Positions 9,885 to 18,178 of a DNA stretch of 64,000 nt are shown one piece after another (position 1 is the stretch's first letter; each line of letters opens with the position of its first letter). Source of the DNA: Streptococcus sp. F0442 (GTDB lineage: Bacteria; Bacillota; Bacilli; Lactobacillales; Streptococcaceae); assembly GCF_000314795.2 (NCBI RefSeq), contig NZ_KB373314.1, positions 1,128,526-1,192,525 on the forward strand, in the 5' to 3' direction. Made by a program: the position numbers and the translations under genes. Under the pieces are notes generated by a model that worked only from the letters and a program-made list of their open reading frames with translations, was not told the origin of the DNA and searched no databases.

Positions 9885-11249
9885 CTATTGAAATACTTTT
9901 TTTAGGACTTCACTTAGTGTCGTCACACCGATGACTTGGATCCCCGATGGTGTCGTGATCCCAGTCAGAGAGTTTTTCGGAACATAAATCTTGGTAAAAC
10001 CGAGCTTAGCCGCTTCATTGATCCGTTGCTCAATCCGGCTAACCCGACGGATTTCTCCTGTCAAGCCCAGCTCCCCTACAAAACATTCCTGCGGGTTGGT
10101 TGGCTTGTCCTTATAGCTCGAGGCAATTGCTACTGCTACGGCCAGGTCGATAGCAGGCTCATCTAGTTTGACACCACCTGCAGACTTGAGGTAGGCATCC
10201 TGATTTTGAAGGAGCAAGCCGGCACGTTTTTCTAGCACTGCCATGATGAGGCTAGCTCGATTAAAATCAAGTCCCGTCGTCGTCCGCTTAGCATTCCCAA
10301 ACATGGTCGGAGTCACCAGGGCCTGTACTTCTGCAAGAATTGGACGCGTCCCCTCCATGGTGACCACGATAGAAGAACCCGTCGCCCCATCTAAGCGTTC
10401 CTCTAGAAAGACCTGACTCGGATTAAGAACTTCGACCAGCCCACCTGATTGCATCTCGAAGATCCCAATCTCATTGGTGGAGCCAAAGCGGTTCTTGACC
10501 GCTCTCAGAATCCGGAAGGTATGGTGGCGCTCCCCCTCAAAGTAGAGCACCGTATCCACCATGTGCTCCAACATACGCGGGCCCGCCAAGGTTCCTTCCT
10601 TGGTCACATGGCCAACGATGAAGATGGCGATGTTATTGGTCTTGGCCAGCTGCATGAGTTCAGCCGTCACTTCTCGCACCTGAGAAACCGATCCTTGTAC
10701 TCCTGAAATCTCAGGAGACATAATGGTCTGGATCGAATCGATGATAAGAAAGTCAGGTTGGATCCGCTCTACCTCTGCACGCACGCTCTGCATATTGGTC
10801 TCAGCATAGAGGTAAAACTCGCTATCGATATCTCCCAATCGCTCTGCACGGAGTTTGATCTGCTGGGCAGACTCCTCGCCACTGACATAGAGAACCGTTC
10901 CCACTTGAGACAACTGGGTCGAGACTTGAAGGAGCAGGGTTGATTTCCCTATCCCTGGATCTCCCCCGATGAGGACCAGACTTCCTGGTACCACTCCACC
11001 TCCAAGGACGCGGTTGAATTCCTCCATTTCCGTCTTGGTCCGATGGACATTGATGGAGGTCACATCCGCCAGTTTCATGGGTTTGGTCTTTTCACCCGTC
11101 AAGGATACCCGGGCATTCTTAACTTCTGCAACCTCAACTTCCTCCACAAAAGAAGACCAAGCTCCACAGTTTGGACAGCGCCCTAGATATTTGGGTGAAT
11201 TGTAGGCACAATTTTGACAAATAAATGTCGTTTTTTTCTTTGCGATGAT
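9885..11249 (-). CDS. radA: DNA repair protein RadA, non-standard start
   Basis: RecA-like ATPase with a Lon-like C-terminal domain that promotes branch migration and integration of DNA during repair and transformation. Visible in order: a four-cysteine zinc finger (CQNC then CPNC), Walker [11 protein letters not shown], the RadA KNRFG motif, and the Lon-type domain to the C-terminus. The first ATG (11147) lies after the zinc finger, which would remove a conserved domain. Reading back, the same frame stays open through the finger to a TAG at 11268-11270, with no ATG, GTG, TTG or CTG between. AGAAAGAGG stands 3 and 6 bases before two ATC codons (11247-11249 and 11244-11246), so an ATC start giving about 454 residues is most likely. 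The upstream phosphatase stop is only 10 bases away. Function is certain; the start is inferred. Confidence 0.88.
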   Translation of the reverse strand: MIAKKKTTFICQNCAYNSPKYLGRCPNCGAWSSFVEEVEVAEVKNARVSLTGEKTKPMKLADVTSINVHRTKTEMEEFNRVLGGGVVPGSLVLIGGDPGIGKSTLLLQVSTQLSQVGTVLYVSGEESAQQIKLRAERLGDIDSEFYLYAETNMQSVRAEVERIQPDFLIIDSIQTIMSPEISGVQGSVSQVREVTAELMQLAKTNNIAIFIVGHVTKEGTLAGPRMLEHMVDTVLYFEGERHHTFRILRAVKNRFGSTNEIGIFEMQSGGLVEVLNPSQVFLEERLDGATGSSIVVTMEGTRPILAEVQALVTPTMFGNAKRTTTGLDFNRASLIMAVLEKRAGLLLQNQDAYLKSAGGVKLDEPAIDLAVAVAIASSYKDKPTNPQECFVGELGLTGEIRRVSRIEQRINEAAKLGFTKIYVPKNSLTGITTPSGIQVIGVTTLSEVLKKVFQ

Positions 11250-11259
11250 AAACCTCTTT

Positions 11260-11775
11260 CTATATCTCTATCTCACATTCAATCACTTGGCAAAAATCAA
11301 TGGTTTCATTCGGTACAAATTGACGAATGAGCATGCGATGGGCTACAACTACCACAGTTTGATGTTCCCGATACTTAGCCATGCATTCTAGAAAACGAGA
11401 CTTCATCTCTACAGCTGTCTCATATTGAACAGGAGAATTTGGGAGCAACTCCCCCTTGTTTTCTAAAAACAGACATCTAGCTGTTTCAAAGTTCTCTATA
11501 CCTGTTTCATAAACCTGCCATTCATGCAATAATGGCTCTACCCTCAAAGGTAGGCCCGTAGCACAAGCCAGATAAGAAGCTGTTTCTAAAGCTCGCGTCA
11601 CTGCTGAAGCTACTAGCAGATCAGCTGATTGGAACAAGGGGTTTTGGCAAAGGTCCTGAGCCTGTTTCCTCCCCTTCTCAGATAAGGGAGCCAAATCTAT
11701 CCCGAATCCAGTATAGGAACGTTCCTCTAACTCACGGTAATCCGGCTCCCCATGACGGACAAAGATAATCTTCAT
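11260..11775 (-). CDS. histidine phosphatase family protein
   Basis: About 171 residues from ATG 11775. It belongs to the phosphoglycerate-mutase-like (histidine phosphatase) superfamily: the phosphohistidine motif RHGEP lies at the N-terminus and a second catalytic histidine in VVVVAHRM near the C-terminus. The substrate is not predictable. The open frame extends 19 codons upstream into dut, but the conserved family start ([11 protein letters not shown]) is the ATG one base after the dut stop, so I chose that. It sits in the dut-phosphatase-radA order seen in other streptococci, tightly coupled to both neighbours. Confidence 0.82.
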   Translation of the reverse strand: MKIIFVRHGEPDYRELEERSYTGFGIDLAPLSEKGRKQAQDLCQNPLFQSADLLVASAVTRALETASYLACATGLPLRVEPLLHEWQVYETGIENFETARCLFLENKGELLPNSPVQYETAVEMKSRFLECMAKYREHQTVVVVAHRMLIRQFVPNETIDFCQVIECEIEI

Positions 11776-11776
11776 C

Positions 11777-12223
11777 TCAGTGCCCTGTGCTTCCAAATCC
11801 ACCAGTACGAACTCCGTCTGCTTCATCTCCATCTGCGATTAAAAATGGTGCAAAAACAGCTTGAACCACGCGTTCCCCAACTTCAAGGACGACTTCTTGG
11901 TCCGTAATATTTTTCATCTGAGCAAAGATATGGCCTTCATTTCCTGGATTGCCATAGTAGTCTCCATCAATAACACCCACAGAGTTAATCAAGACCAGGC
12001 CTTTTTTGCGAGGGTTAGAAGAACGGTCGTAGAGATAGAGCACCTCACCCGCTTGCATATAGGCCTTGACCCCAGTTGGAACGAGGACGATTTCTCCTGG
12101 TGCAATCACTGTACGTTCTGCCACTTTTAAGTCATAGCCGGCCGCATGAGCCGTCTCCCGTTTTGGCAGCAAGTCCTGATTGGTATAGCTTGATACAAGT
12201 TCAAATCCACGAATTTTTGTCAT
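11777..12223 (-). CDS. dut: deoxyuridine 5'-triphosphate nucleotidohydrolase
   Basis: 148 residues. Hydrolyses dUTP to dUMP and pyrophosphate, keeping uracil out of DNA and feeding thymidylate synthesis. The trimeric dUTPase motifs are present in order: AAGYDL, DRSSNP, GVIDGDYYGN with the catalytic Asp, and the glycine-rich C-terminal RTGGFGSTG that closes over the active site. Two adjacent ATGs occur at 12226 and 12223; GAGG stands 7 bases before the second, which I prefer. First gene of the dut-phosphatase-radA run. Confidence 0.93.
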   Translation of the reverse strand: MTKIRGFELVSSYTNQDLLPKRETAHAAGYDLKVAERTVIAPGEIVLVPTGVKAYMQAGEVLYLYDRSSNPRKKGLVLINSVGVIDGDYYGNPGNEGHIFAQMKNITDQEVVLEVGERVVQAVFAPFLIADGDEADGVRTGGFGSTGH

Positions 12224-12263
12224 CATAATTCCTCTTTCATTCTAAAATGTTTCTATCTCTTCT

Positions 12264-12272
12264 ATTATACCA
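12264..12272 (-). promoter_or_regulatory. extended -10 promoter of dut
   Basis: Minus-strand TATAAT (12264-12269) preceded by TGG, about 40 bases before the dut start; no good -35 is seen. The remainder of 12273-12452 holds nothing else I recognise. Confidence 0.4.
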
Positions 12273-12452
12273 TCACTTTGCCCTAGCGTCTCCTCAATTC
12301 TACTATTCGTATTCTTTCAATAAAAACTTACTTTTCCGTCCTTCTTTTTTGTAAATGGGTTGGTATTTTCGTGGTTATTTTCTGAAAGAGAACAAAAGTT
12401 GATGAAATCTCTTAAAAGTTCGTAATTCCTGCCTCATTTCATCAATTTTAGC

Positions 12453-12481
12453 TTGAAGCTACTCATTATTTTTGCTATAAT
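12453..12481 (+). promoter_or_regulatory. promoter of collagen-binding-type adhesin 1
   Basis: TTGAAG (12453-12458), 17-base spacer ending in TGC, then TATAAT (12476-12481). Transcription should start near 12488, giving a leader of about 170 bases that contains several short perfect palindromes (TCCCTTTGTAGGGA, GTAAAATATTTTAC, and GATAGGA facing TCCTATC). Confidence 0.65.
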
Positions 12482-12660
12482 TCCCTTTGTAGGGAATAAT
12501 TTTAAAAGTAAAATATTTTACCCTATAAAATAATTTTATGGAGGTCGTGTCTCAGCACTCAATTCTTATTACCAACAGATAGGATTTGGACGTTCCTATC
12601 TTTAAGAGCAATCAGGCATTGATAACTAGGCACTAATTTTTTATGAAAAGGGAAGATAAG

Positions 12661-15600
12661 ATGAAGAATAGAAATATTAAAATTTTCTCATTTGTCCTTT
12701 GTTTAGTCGCCATGCTTTTCGCTTTAGGTCTAAATCGCACTTCAGCAGAAACTCCTGGAGTGACCGTTAGCGGAAAATTGGTCGATACGATCAAAAATAT
12801 CAAAGTTACCAATAATGAAGGTGGCAACCTTGATTGGGAATTACAACAATGGGCAACATTCCGAATTAACGCTGATTACGATTTGTCTGGAAAGAATGTT
12901 AAAGCAGGAGATTCAACTGTAGTTACAGTTCCAGATGCTTTAATGATTACTTCAGCTTCCTTTAAAATTCGTGATATCAATACAAATGAAATCATAGCGA
13001 ATGCTGATGTAAACCCAGACAATAAATCCATTACAATTACCTATACAGATTATGTTGAAAAACACTCAGATACAAGTGGAAATTTCTTCTTCTATGCTCG
13101 TATAGATTTCAAAAAACACCCACAAAAAGGTGAAATTCCGATAGAAATCACCATTAACAAAGAAACAAAAGTTGGTGGTAAAGTATCATTTACTGGTATT
13201 GGCGATGGTAATCCTTATCTTTTAACAAAGACTAGTTGGGTTAATGAAGGTGATAAAAGAGAGGTCCAATACACTATTTCAGTCAATCGTACAAAACAAA
13301 ACATCAAAGGTGTAACGATTGAGGACCACTTGCAATTTACAAATGCTTCTTACGTAAAAGATAGCATTAAGATTATTAAAGGTAAATTCTCATATGATAC
13401 TGGTGAATGGGTATTCTCTGATAGAGTTGATGTAACAGACCAGCATAAGATTACAATTAGCGAAGATGGTCAATCATTTGTTATTGATTTAGGTGACATT
13501 ACAGATCAAGATCAGTATCGTATTAATTATAAAGTTCGTTTAAATTATGATCCTGCCGACGGAGAAGTCTTGAAAAATGAAGCAACTCTTAAAGGTCTAG
13601 GTATTGAAAGCAAAAATGTAACTAATGCTGCTGCTGTTCAAATTGCTGGTGGTGCTGGTCTTGGTTATGTTTACTCAATCAATATCCATAAAGTAGATGA
13701 GGCGAATCAACCACTTAAGGGTGCTAAATTTAAAGTAGTTCGTCAAGCAAATAATCAAGTTATCGGTGAGTTTGAATCAGACGAAAATGGAAATATTGCT
13801 GTTGGAAAACTCTTAAAAGATAAATATATCTTAACTGAAATTGAAGCCCCTTCAGGTCACGTTATCAAGGATGCTGTTACAGAAGTTAATGTTGAAGATT
13901 TTGGTGCTGATCATTCAGTAACGAAAACAATTGTAAATCCGAAAGATAAGCCAAAAGAAACAAAAGCTACCATCGAACTTGATAAAACTCTTACCGGTCG
14001 TGATCTAAAAGACGGTGAATTCAGCTTTGAATTGTACGAGGGTGCAACTAAGCTTCAAACTGTTACAAACAAAAACGGAAAAGTAACATTTGCACCAATT
14101 GAGTACACCGAAGAAGGTGAACACACTTACACTGTTAAGGAAGTAGCTGGAAATACCCCAGGTATTACCTATGACAAGACTGATAAACAAGTAACTGTTA
14201 AGGTGAAAAAAGATGGCGACAACCTGAAAGCAGATGTGGCTTATCCAGATAATAAAACCTTCTCAAATACTTATACGGCTCCTCAACCAGCAAAAGCTAA
14301 AATTTCAGCTAGCAAGATTTTAGAAGGTGCTGAATTGAAGAATGGTGAATTCAATTTCCAATTGTTGGATGAGACCGGAAAAGTTCTTCAAACAAAACAA
14401 AATGCTGCAGATGGTACGGTAGCCTTTGATGACATTTCATATTCATTAGAGGACGCAGGAAAAACCTTCCACTACACGATTAAAGAAGTCATTCCTGAAA
14501 GCAAAGCAAAAGGAATGACCTACGATGAAGGAAGTATTGATGCGACTGTAACTGTCACAAAAGATGATGCAAGCAATACACTCAAAGCTTCTGTGACATA
14601 TGGCGATAAGACATCCTTCACTAACAAATTGGTAACCACTTCAATCCCACCAACACCACCGACTGTTGACAAACCTGAATTGAAACTTTACAACATTCTA
14701 TTGCACAAAGCTAACGCAGATGGAAATGCTCTTGCAGGTGCTGTATTTGGTCTCTTTGAAGCCGACGGTACAACTCCAGTTGCAAACCCATACGGCGAAG
14801 GTCAAGCGACCGCGACCTCAGATGCCAATGGTCTGGTTACCTTTACAGGATTTGAAGCAAAAGATTATGTAGTGAGAGAGCTTACAGCTCCAGAAGGTTA
14901 TCAACTATCAACAGATGTGATTAAAGTTTCTGCTAGCGAGTTGAAAGCTGCGACTAACCTCGTCGTAGACAAAGGAACAGTGGTCAACAAACCATTCACT
15001 TCAATTCCGCCAACTCCTCCAACTGTTGACAAACCTGAATTGAAACTTTATAGCATTCAATTACATAAAGTCAACAATGAAGGAAAACCACTTGTTGGAG
15101 CCGTCTTTGGACTCTTTGAGGCAGATGGTACAACTCCAGTTGCCAACCCATATGGAGAAGGTCAAGCGACTGCGACCTCAGATGCCAATGGCCTCGTTAC
15201 CTTTACAGGACTTGTAGCCAAGGATTATGTTGTGAAAGAAATCACTGCTCCAGAAGGCTACCAACTTTCTGAAGAAGCAATTACTGTTTCAGCTAGTCAA
15301 TTGATTGCCTCAACTGACCAGGTGCTTGATCAAGGAAAAGTAGTCAATAAACCGTTCACTGCGATTCCACCAACTCCTCCGACAGTTGACAAACCTGAGT
15401 TAAAACTTTACAACATCCAATTGCATAAGGTGAATAAAGAAGGTAAAGCACTTGCAGGAGCTGTCTTTGGACTCTTTGAGGCAGATGGTACAACTCCAGT
15501 TGCCAACCCATACGGCGAAGGTCAAGCAACTGCGACCTCAGATGCCAATGGCCTTGTCATCTTCAAAGGATTTGAAGCAAGAGATTATGTCATCAAGGAG

Positions 15601-15939
15601 TTAACAGCACCAACTGGCTATCAACTATTAACGAATCCAATCACTGTCACAGCGGAAGACTATGTACAAGCTACAGACTTGGTTGTAGATAAAGGAAATG
15701 TAGTTAATGAACTAACTCCTCCGACACCTCCGACCCCGCCAACTACTCCTCCAACTCCACCAACTACTCCATCAACAGACAAACCAAAAGGTGATAAGCC
15801 TTCTGGAAGTCAACCAAAAGAAGAGAAGAAACATACTCTTCCTTCTACAGGTGAAACAGTGAGTGAGGGACTAGTGGCTGCAGGACTTGCTTTGGCAGTA
15901 GCTGGAAGCGCCTTGGTTTACAAAAAACGTGAAAATTAA
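12661..15939 (+). CDS. collagen-binding-type LPSTG adhesin (copy 1)
   Basis: 1,092 residues from ATG 12661, which has AAGGGA 7 bases upstream; the in-frame ATG at 12643 lacks a ribosome site. Order: signal peptide (~1-30), an N-terminal pair of Ig-like folds resembling the Cna/SdrG-type ligand-binding region (~35-320), one CnaB/SpaA-type domain (~330-425), two FctA/Spy0128-like domains (~434-545 and ~546-665), three SpaA-type repeats (starting ~671, 791 and 911, each marked by KLYxIxLHK and VFGLFEADGTTP), a Pro/Thr spacer, LPSTG at ~1059, a hydrophobic stretch and KKREN. It should be secreted and linked to peptidoglycan by sortase A. No class C sortase gene lies nearby, so I read it as an adhesin, not a pilus subunit. 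The 3' 1.1 kb is almost identical to the convergent copy 2. Confidence 0.88.
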   Translation: MKNRNIKIFSFVLCLVAMLFALGLNRTSAETPGVTVSGKLVDTIKNIKVTNNEGGNLDWELQQWATFRINADYDLSGKNVKAGDSTVVTVPDALMITSASFKIRDINTNEIIANADVNPDNKSITITYTDYVEKHSDTSGNFFFYARIDFKKHPQKGEIPIEITINKETKVGGKVSFTGIGDGNPYLLTKTSWVNEGDKREVQYTISVNRTKQNIKGVTIEDHLQFTNASYVKDSIKIIKGKFSYDTGEWVFSDRVDVTDQHKITISEDGQSFVIDLGDITDQDQYRINYKVRLNYDPADGEVLKNEATLKGLGIESKNVTNAAAVQIAGGAGLGYVYSINIHKVDEANQPLKGAKFKVVRQANNQVIGEFESDENGNIAVGKLLKDKYILTEIEAPSGHVIKDAVTEVNVEDFGADHSVTKTIVNPKDKPKETKATIELDKTLTGRDLKDGEFSFELYEGATKLQTVTNKNGKVTFAPIEYTEEGEHTYTVKEVAGNTPGITYDKTDKQVTVKVKKDGDNLKADVAYPDNKTFSNTYTAPQPAKAKISASKILEGAELKNGEFNFQLLDETGKVLQTKQNAADGTVAFDDISYSLEDAGKTFHYTIKEVIPESKAKGMTYDEGSIDATVTVTKDDASNTLKASVTYGDKTSFTNKLVTTSIPPTPPTVDKPELKLYNILLHKANADGNALAGAVFGLFEADGTTPVANPYGEGQATATSDANGLVTFTGFEAKDYVVRELTAPEGYQLSTDVIKVSASELKAATNLVVDKGTVVNKPFTSIPPTPPTVDKPELKLYSIQLHKVNNEGKPLVGAVFGLFEADGTTPVANPYGEGQATATSDANGLVTFTGLVAKDYVVKEITAPEGYQLSEEAITVSASQLIASTDQVLDQGKVVNKPFTAIPPTPPTVDKPELKLYNIQLHKVNKEGKALAGAVFGLFEADGTTPVANPYGEGQATATSDANGLVIFKGFEARDYVIKELTAPTGYQLLTNPITVTAEDYVQATDLVVDKGNVVNELTPPTPPTPPTTPPTPPTTPSTDKPKGDKPSGSQPKEEKKHTLPSTGETVSEGLVAAGLALAVAGSALVYKKREN

Positions 15940-16000
15940 TTTCTAAAACAGGTTTTGTTCTAGCCCCGCTAGACAAACCTGTTTTTTTTACGCGATAAAT
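14797..16000 (+). repeat. left arm of 1.2-kb inverted duplication
   Basis: Begins inside the first SpaA-type repeat of adhesin 1, covers the remaining repeats, wall anchor, stop codon and terminator, and ends at ACGCGATAAAT beyond the gene. The reverse complement of 16976-18178 matches it nearly base for base; I noticed one substitution near the 3' end of the gene and a one-base difference in the terminator T run. Confidence 0.9.
15945..15989 (+). terminator. terminator of adhesin 1
   Basis: AAACAGGTTTTGT pairs with ACAAACCTGTTT around a CTAG-CCCCG-CTAG tip, followed by a run of eight T. It is part of the inverted duplication, so adhesin 2 ends in the same hairpin. Confidence 0.85.
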
Positions 16001-16157
16001 AGTAGTTGTCTTTATCTATCGCCTATCGTGAATCAGGACATATCCTATCTTATTCTTTCACACATACATTGGGAAAGCTCCCTATCTTTAGTCTTTTGCC
16101 TGTTAACACACACGACAAGAGTCAGGAAAACATGGAGTAAAATATCCTATGTGCACT

Positions 16158-16194
16158 AAAAGAGAGGTTGATACCAATTCAACCTCTCTTTTTC
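16158..16194 (-). terminator. terminator of puuD-like gene
   Basis: Perfect stem AGAGAGGTTGA facing TCAACCTCTCT with T runs on both sides, directly after the minus-strand stop at 16195. The rest of 16001-16157 contains no gene I can see. Confidence 0.75.
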
Positions 16195-16884
16195 TTATAA
16201 TTCCTGTAATAAATAACGGAAGAGTTCTAAATTCCCTTTTTCTTCATTGACCAAGTATTCTGGATGCCACTGCAAGCCCATAATGCGATGACCATCTACT
16301 GCTTCAATGGCTTCGATGGTGTGATCGCGCGGATCAAAGGCGGTCGCACGGAAATTCGGTGCGAGATCCTTGATACTTTGACGGTGCACGGAATTAATTC
16401 GACTGGCCTGCCCAAAAAGTTGCTCTACCACACTACCTTTTTTAGTCTCTATAGAATGGGAAGTCCCAAACGGAAGTCCTTGCCAATGCCCTTCGATCTC
16501 TTGGTTGAGTGTTCCTCCAAAAGCCACATTGATCAACTGAACCCCACGGCAGATTCCTAGAACCGGTTTGTTTTGGCGAACCGCTTCCTTCAGTAGGGCA
16601 AGCTCAAATTGGTCCCGTTCGATATTGTAATCGTCGCTCTCGATCGTTTTTTCTTCACCATAAAGACTCGGGTCCACATTTTGGCCCCCACTTAAGATCA
16701 ATTTGTCAATCGTTTCAACATAGTCCTTAACTAAGGAAGGATCCCCCATCGGGATGACCATTGGAAGCCCGCCTGCTTGACGAATCCCTTCTGCAAACTG
16801 ACTAGATACGGAGGAATGAAGGTTTTTCCCTTCTGGGTCCACCGGACAGAGATTAGCGGATACTCCAACAATTGTTCTGCACAT
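16195..16884 (-). CDS. class I glutamine amidotransferase-like hydrolase (PuuD type)
   Basis: About 229 residues. Peptidase C26 / gamma-glutamyl-gamma-aminobutyrate hydrolase family, which cleaves gamma-glutamyl amides. The triad is visible: Cys114 in GICRG, and His209 and Glu211 in WHPE (numbered from the upstream ATG at 16890). ATG 16884 is preferred because the strong AAGGAGG is 7 bases before it but only one base before the upstream ATG. No other putrescine-pathway gene is nearby, so the physiological substrate is uncertain. The gene is alone in the 975-bp spacer between the arms of the inverted duplication and has its own terminator. Confidence 0.85.
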   Translation of the reverse strand: MCRTIVGVSANLCPVDPEGKNLHSSVSSQFAEGIRQAGGLPMVIPMGDPSLVKDYVETIDKLILSGGQNVDPSLYGEEKTIESDDYNIERDQFELALLKEAVRQNKPVLGICRGVQLINVAFGGTLNQEIEGHWQGLPFGTSHSIETKKGSVVEQLFGQASRINSVHRQSIKDLAPNFRATAFDPRDHTIEAIEAVDGHRIMGLQWHPEYLVNEEKGNLELFRYLLQEL

Positions 16885-16915
16885 ATTCATTCCTCCTTCA
16901 TTTTAACTACTACTT

Positions 16916-16945
16916 ATCTTACCACCCATTAGTGATAGTGTCTAA
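16916..16945 (-). promoter_or_regulatory. possible promoter of puuD-like gene
   Basis: Minus-strand TTAGAC (16940-16945), 18-base spacer, TAAGAT (16916-16921), about 30 bases before the start. Moderate match only. Confidence 0.4.
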
Positions 16946-16975
16946 TATGTATTTTTAAAGGAGATGATAAATAAT

Positions 16976-18178
16976 ATTTATCGCGTAAAAAAACAGGTTT
17001 GTCTAGCGGGGCTAGAACAAAACCTGTTTTAGAAATTAATTTTCACGTTTTTTGTAAACCAAGGCGCTTCCAGTTACTGCCAAAGCAAGTCCTGCAGCTA
17101 CTAGTCCCTCACTCACTGTTTCACCTGTAGAAGGAAGAGTATGTTTCTTCTCTTCTTTTGGTTGACTTCCAGAAGGCTTATCACCTTTTGGTTTATCTGT
17201 TGATGGAGTAGTTGGTGGAGTTGGAGGAGTAGTTGGCGGGGTCGGAGGTGTCGGAGGAGTTAGTTCATTAACTACATTTCCTTTATCTACAACCAAGTCT
17301 GTAGCTTGTACATAGTCTTCCGCTGTGACAGTGATTGGATTCGTTAATAGTTGATAGCCAGTTGGTGCTGTTAACTCCTTGATGACATAATCTCTTGCTT
17401 CAAATCCTTTGAAGATGACAAGGCCATTGGCATCTGAGGTCGCAGTTGCTTGACCTTCGCCGTATGGGTTGGCAACTGGAGTTGTACCATCTGCCTCAAA
17501 GAGTCCAAAGACAGCTCCTGCAAGTGCTTTACCTTCTTTATTCACCTTATGCAATTGGATGTTGTAAAGTTTTAACTCAGGTTTGTCAACTGTCGGAGGA
17601 GTTGGTGGAATCGCAGTGAACGGTTTATTGACTACTTTTCCTTGATCAAGCACCTGGTCAGTTGAGGCAATCAATTGACTAGCTGAAACAGTAATTGCTT
17701 CTTCAGAAAGTTGGTAGCCTTCTGGAGCAGTGATTTCTTTCACAACATAATCCTTGGCTACAAGTCCTGTAAAGGTAACGAGGCCATTGGCATCTGAGGT
17801 CGCAGTCGCTTGACCTTCTCCATATGGGTTGGCAACTGGAGTTGTACCATCTGCCTCAAAGAGTCCAAAGACGGCTCCAACAAGTGGTTTTCCTTCATTG
17901 TTGACTTTATGTAATTGAATGCTATAAAGTTTCAATTCAGGTTTGTCAACAGTTGGAGGAGTTGGCGGAATTGAAGTGAATGGTTTGTTGACCACTGTTC
18001 CTTTGTCTACGACGAGGTTAGTCGCAGCTTTCAACTCGCTAGCAGAAACTTTAATCACATCTGTTGATAGTTGATAACCTTCTGGAGCTGTAAGCTCTCT
18101 CACTACATAATCTTTTGCTTCAAATCCTGTAAAGGTAACCAGACCATTGGCATCTGAGGTCGCGGTCGCTTGACCTTC
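16976..18178 (-). repeat. right arm of 1.2-kb inverted duplication
   Basis: Reverse complement of 14797-16000, covering the 3' part of adhesin 2 with its terminator. Beyond 18178 the two genes are still homologous but clearly diverged, so the edge of near-identity falls inside a SpaA-type repeat. Confidence 0.9.
16987..17031 (-). terminator. terminator of adhesin 2
   Basis: Same hairpin as at 15945-15989 in the opposite orientation, ending in a run of seven T on the minus strand. Confidence 0.85.
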
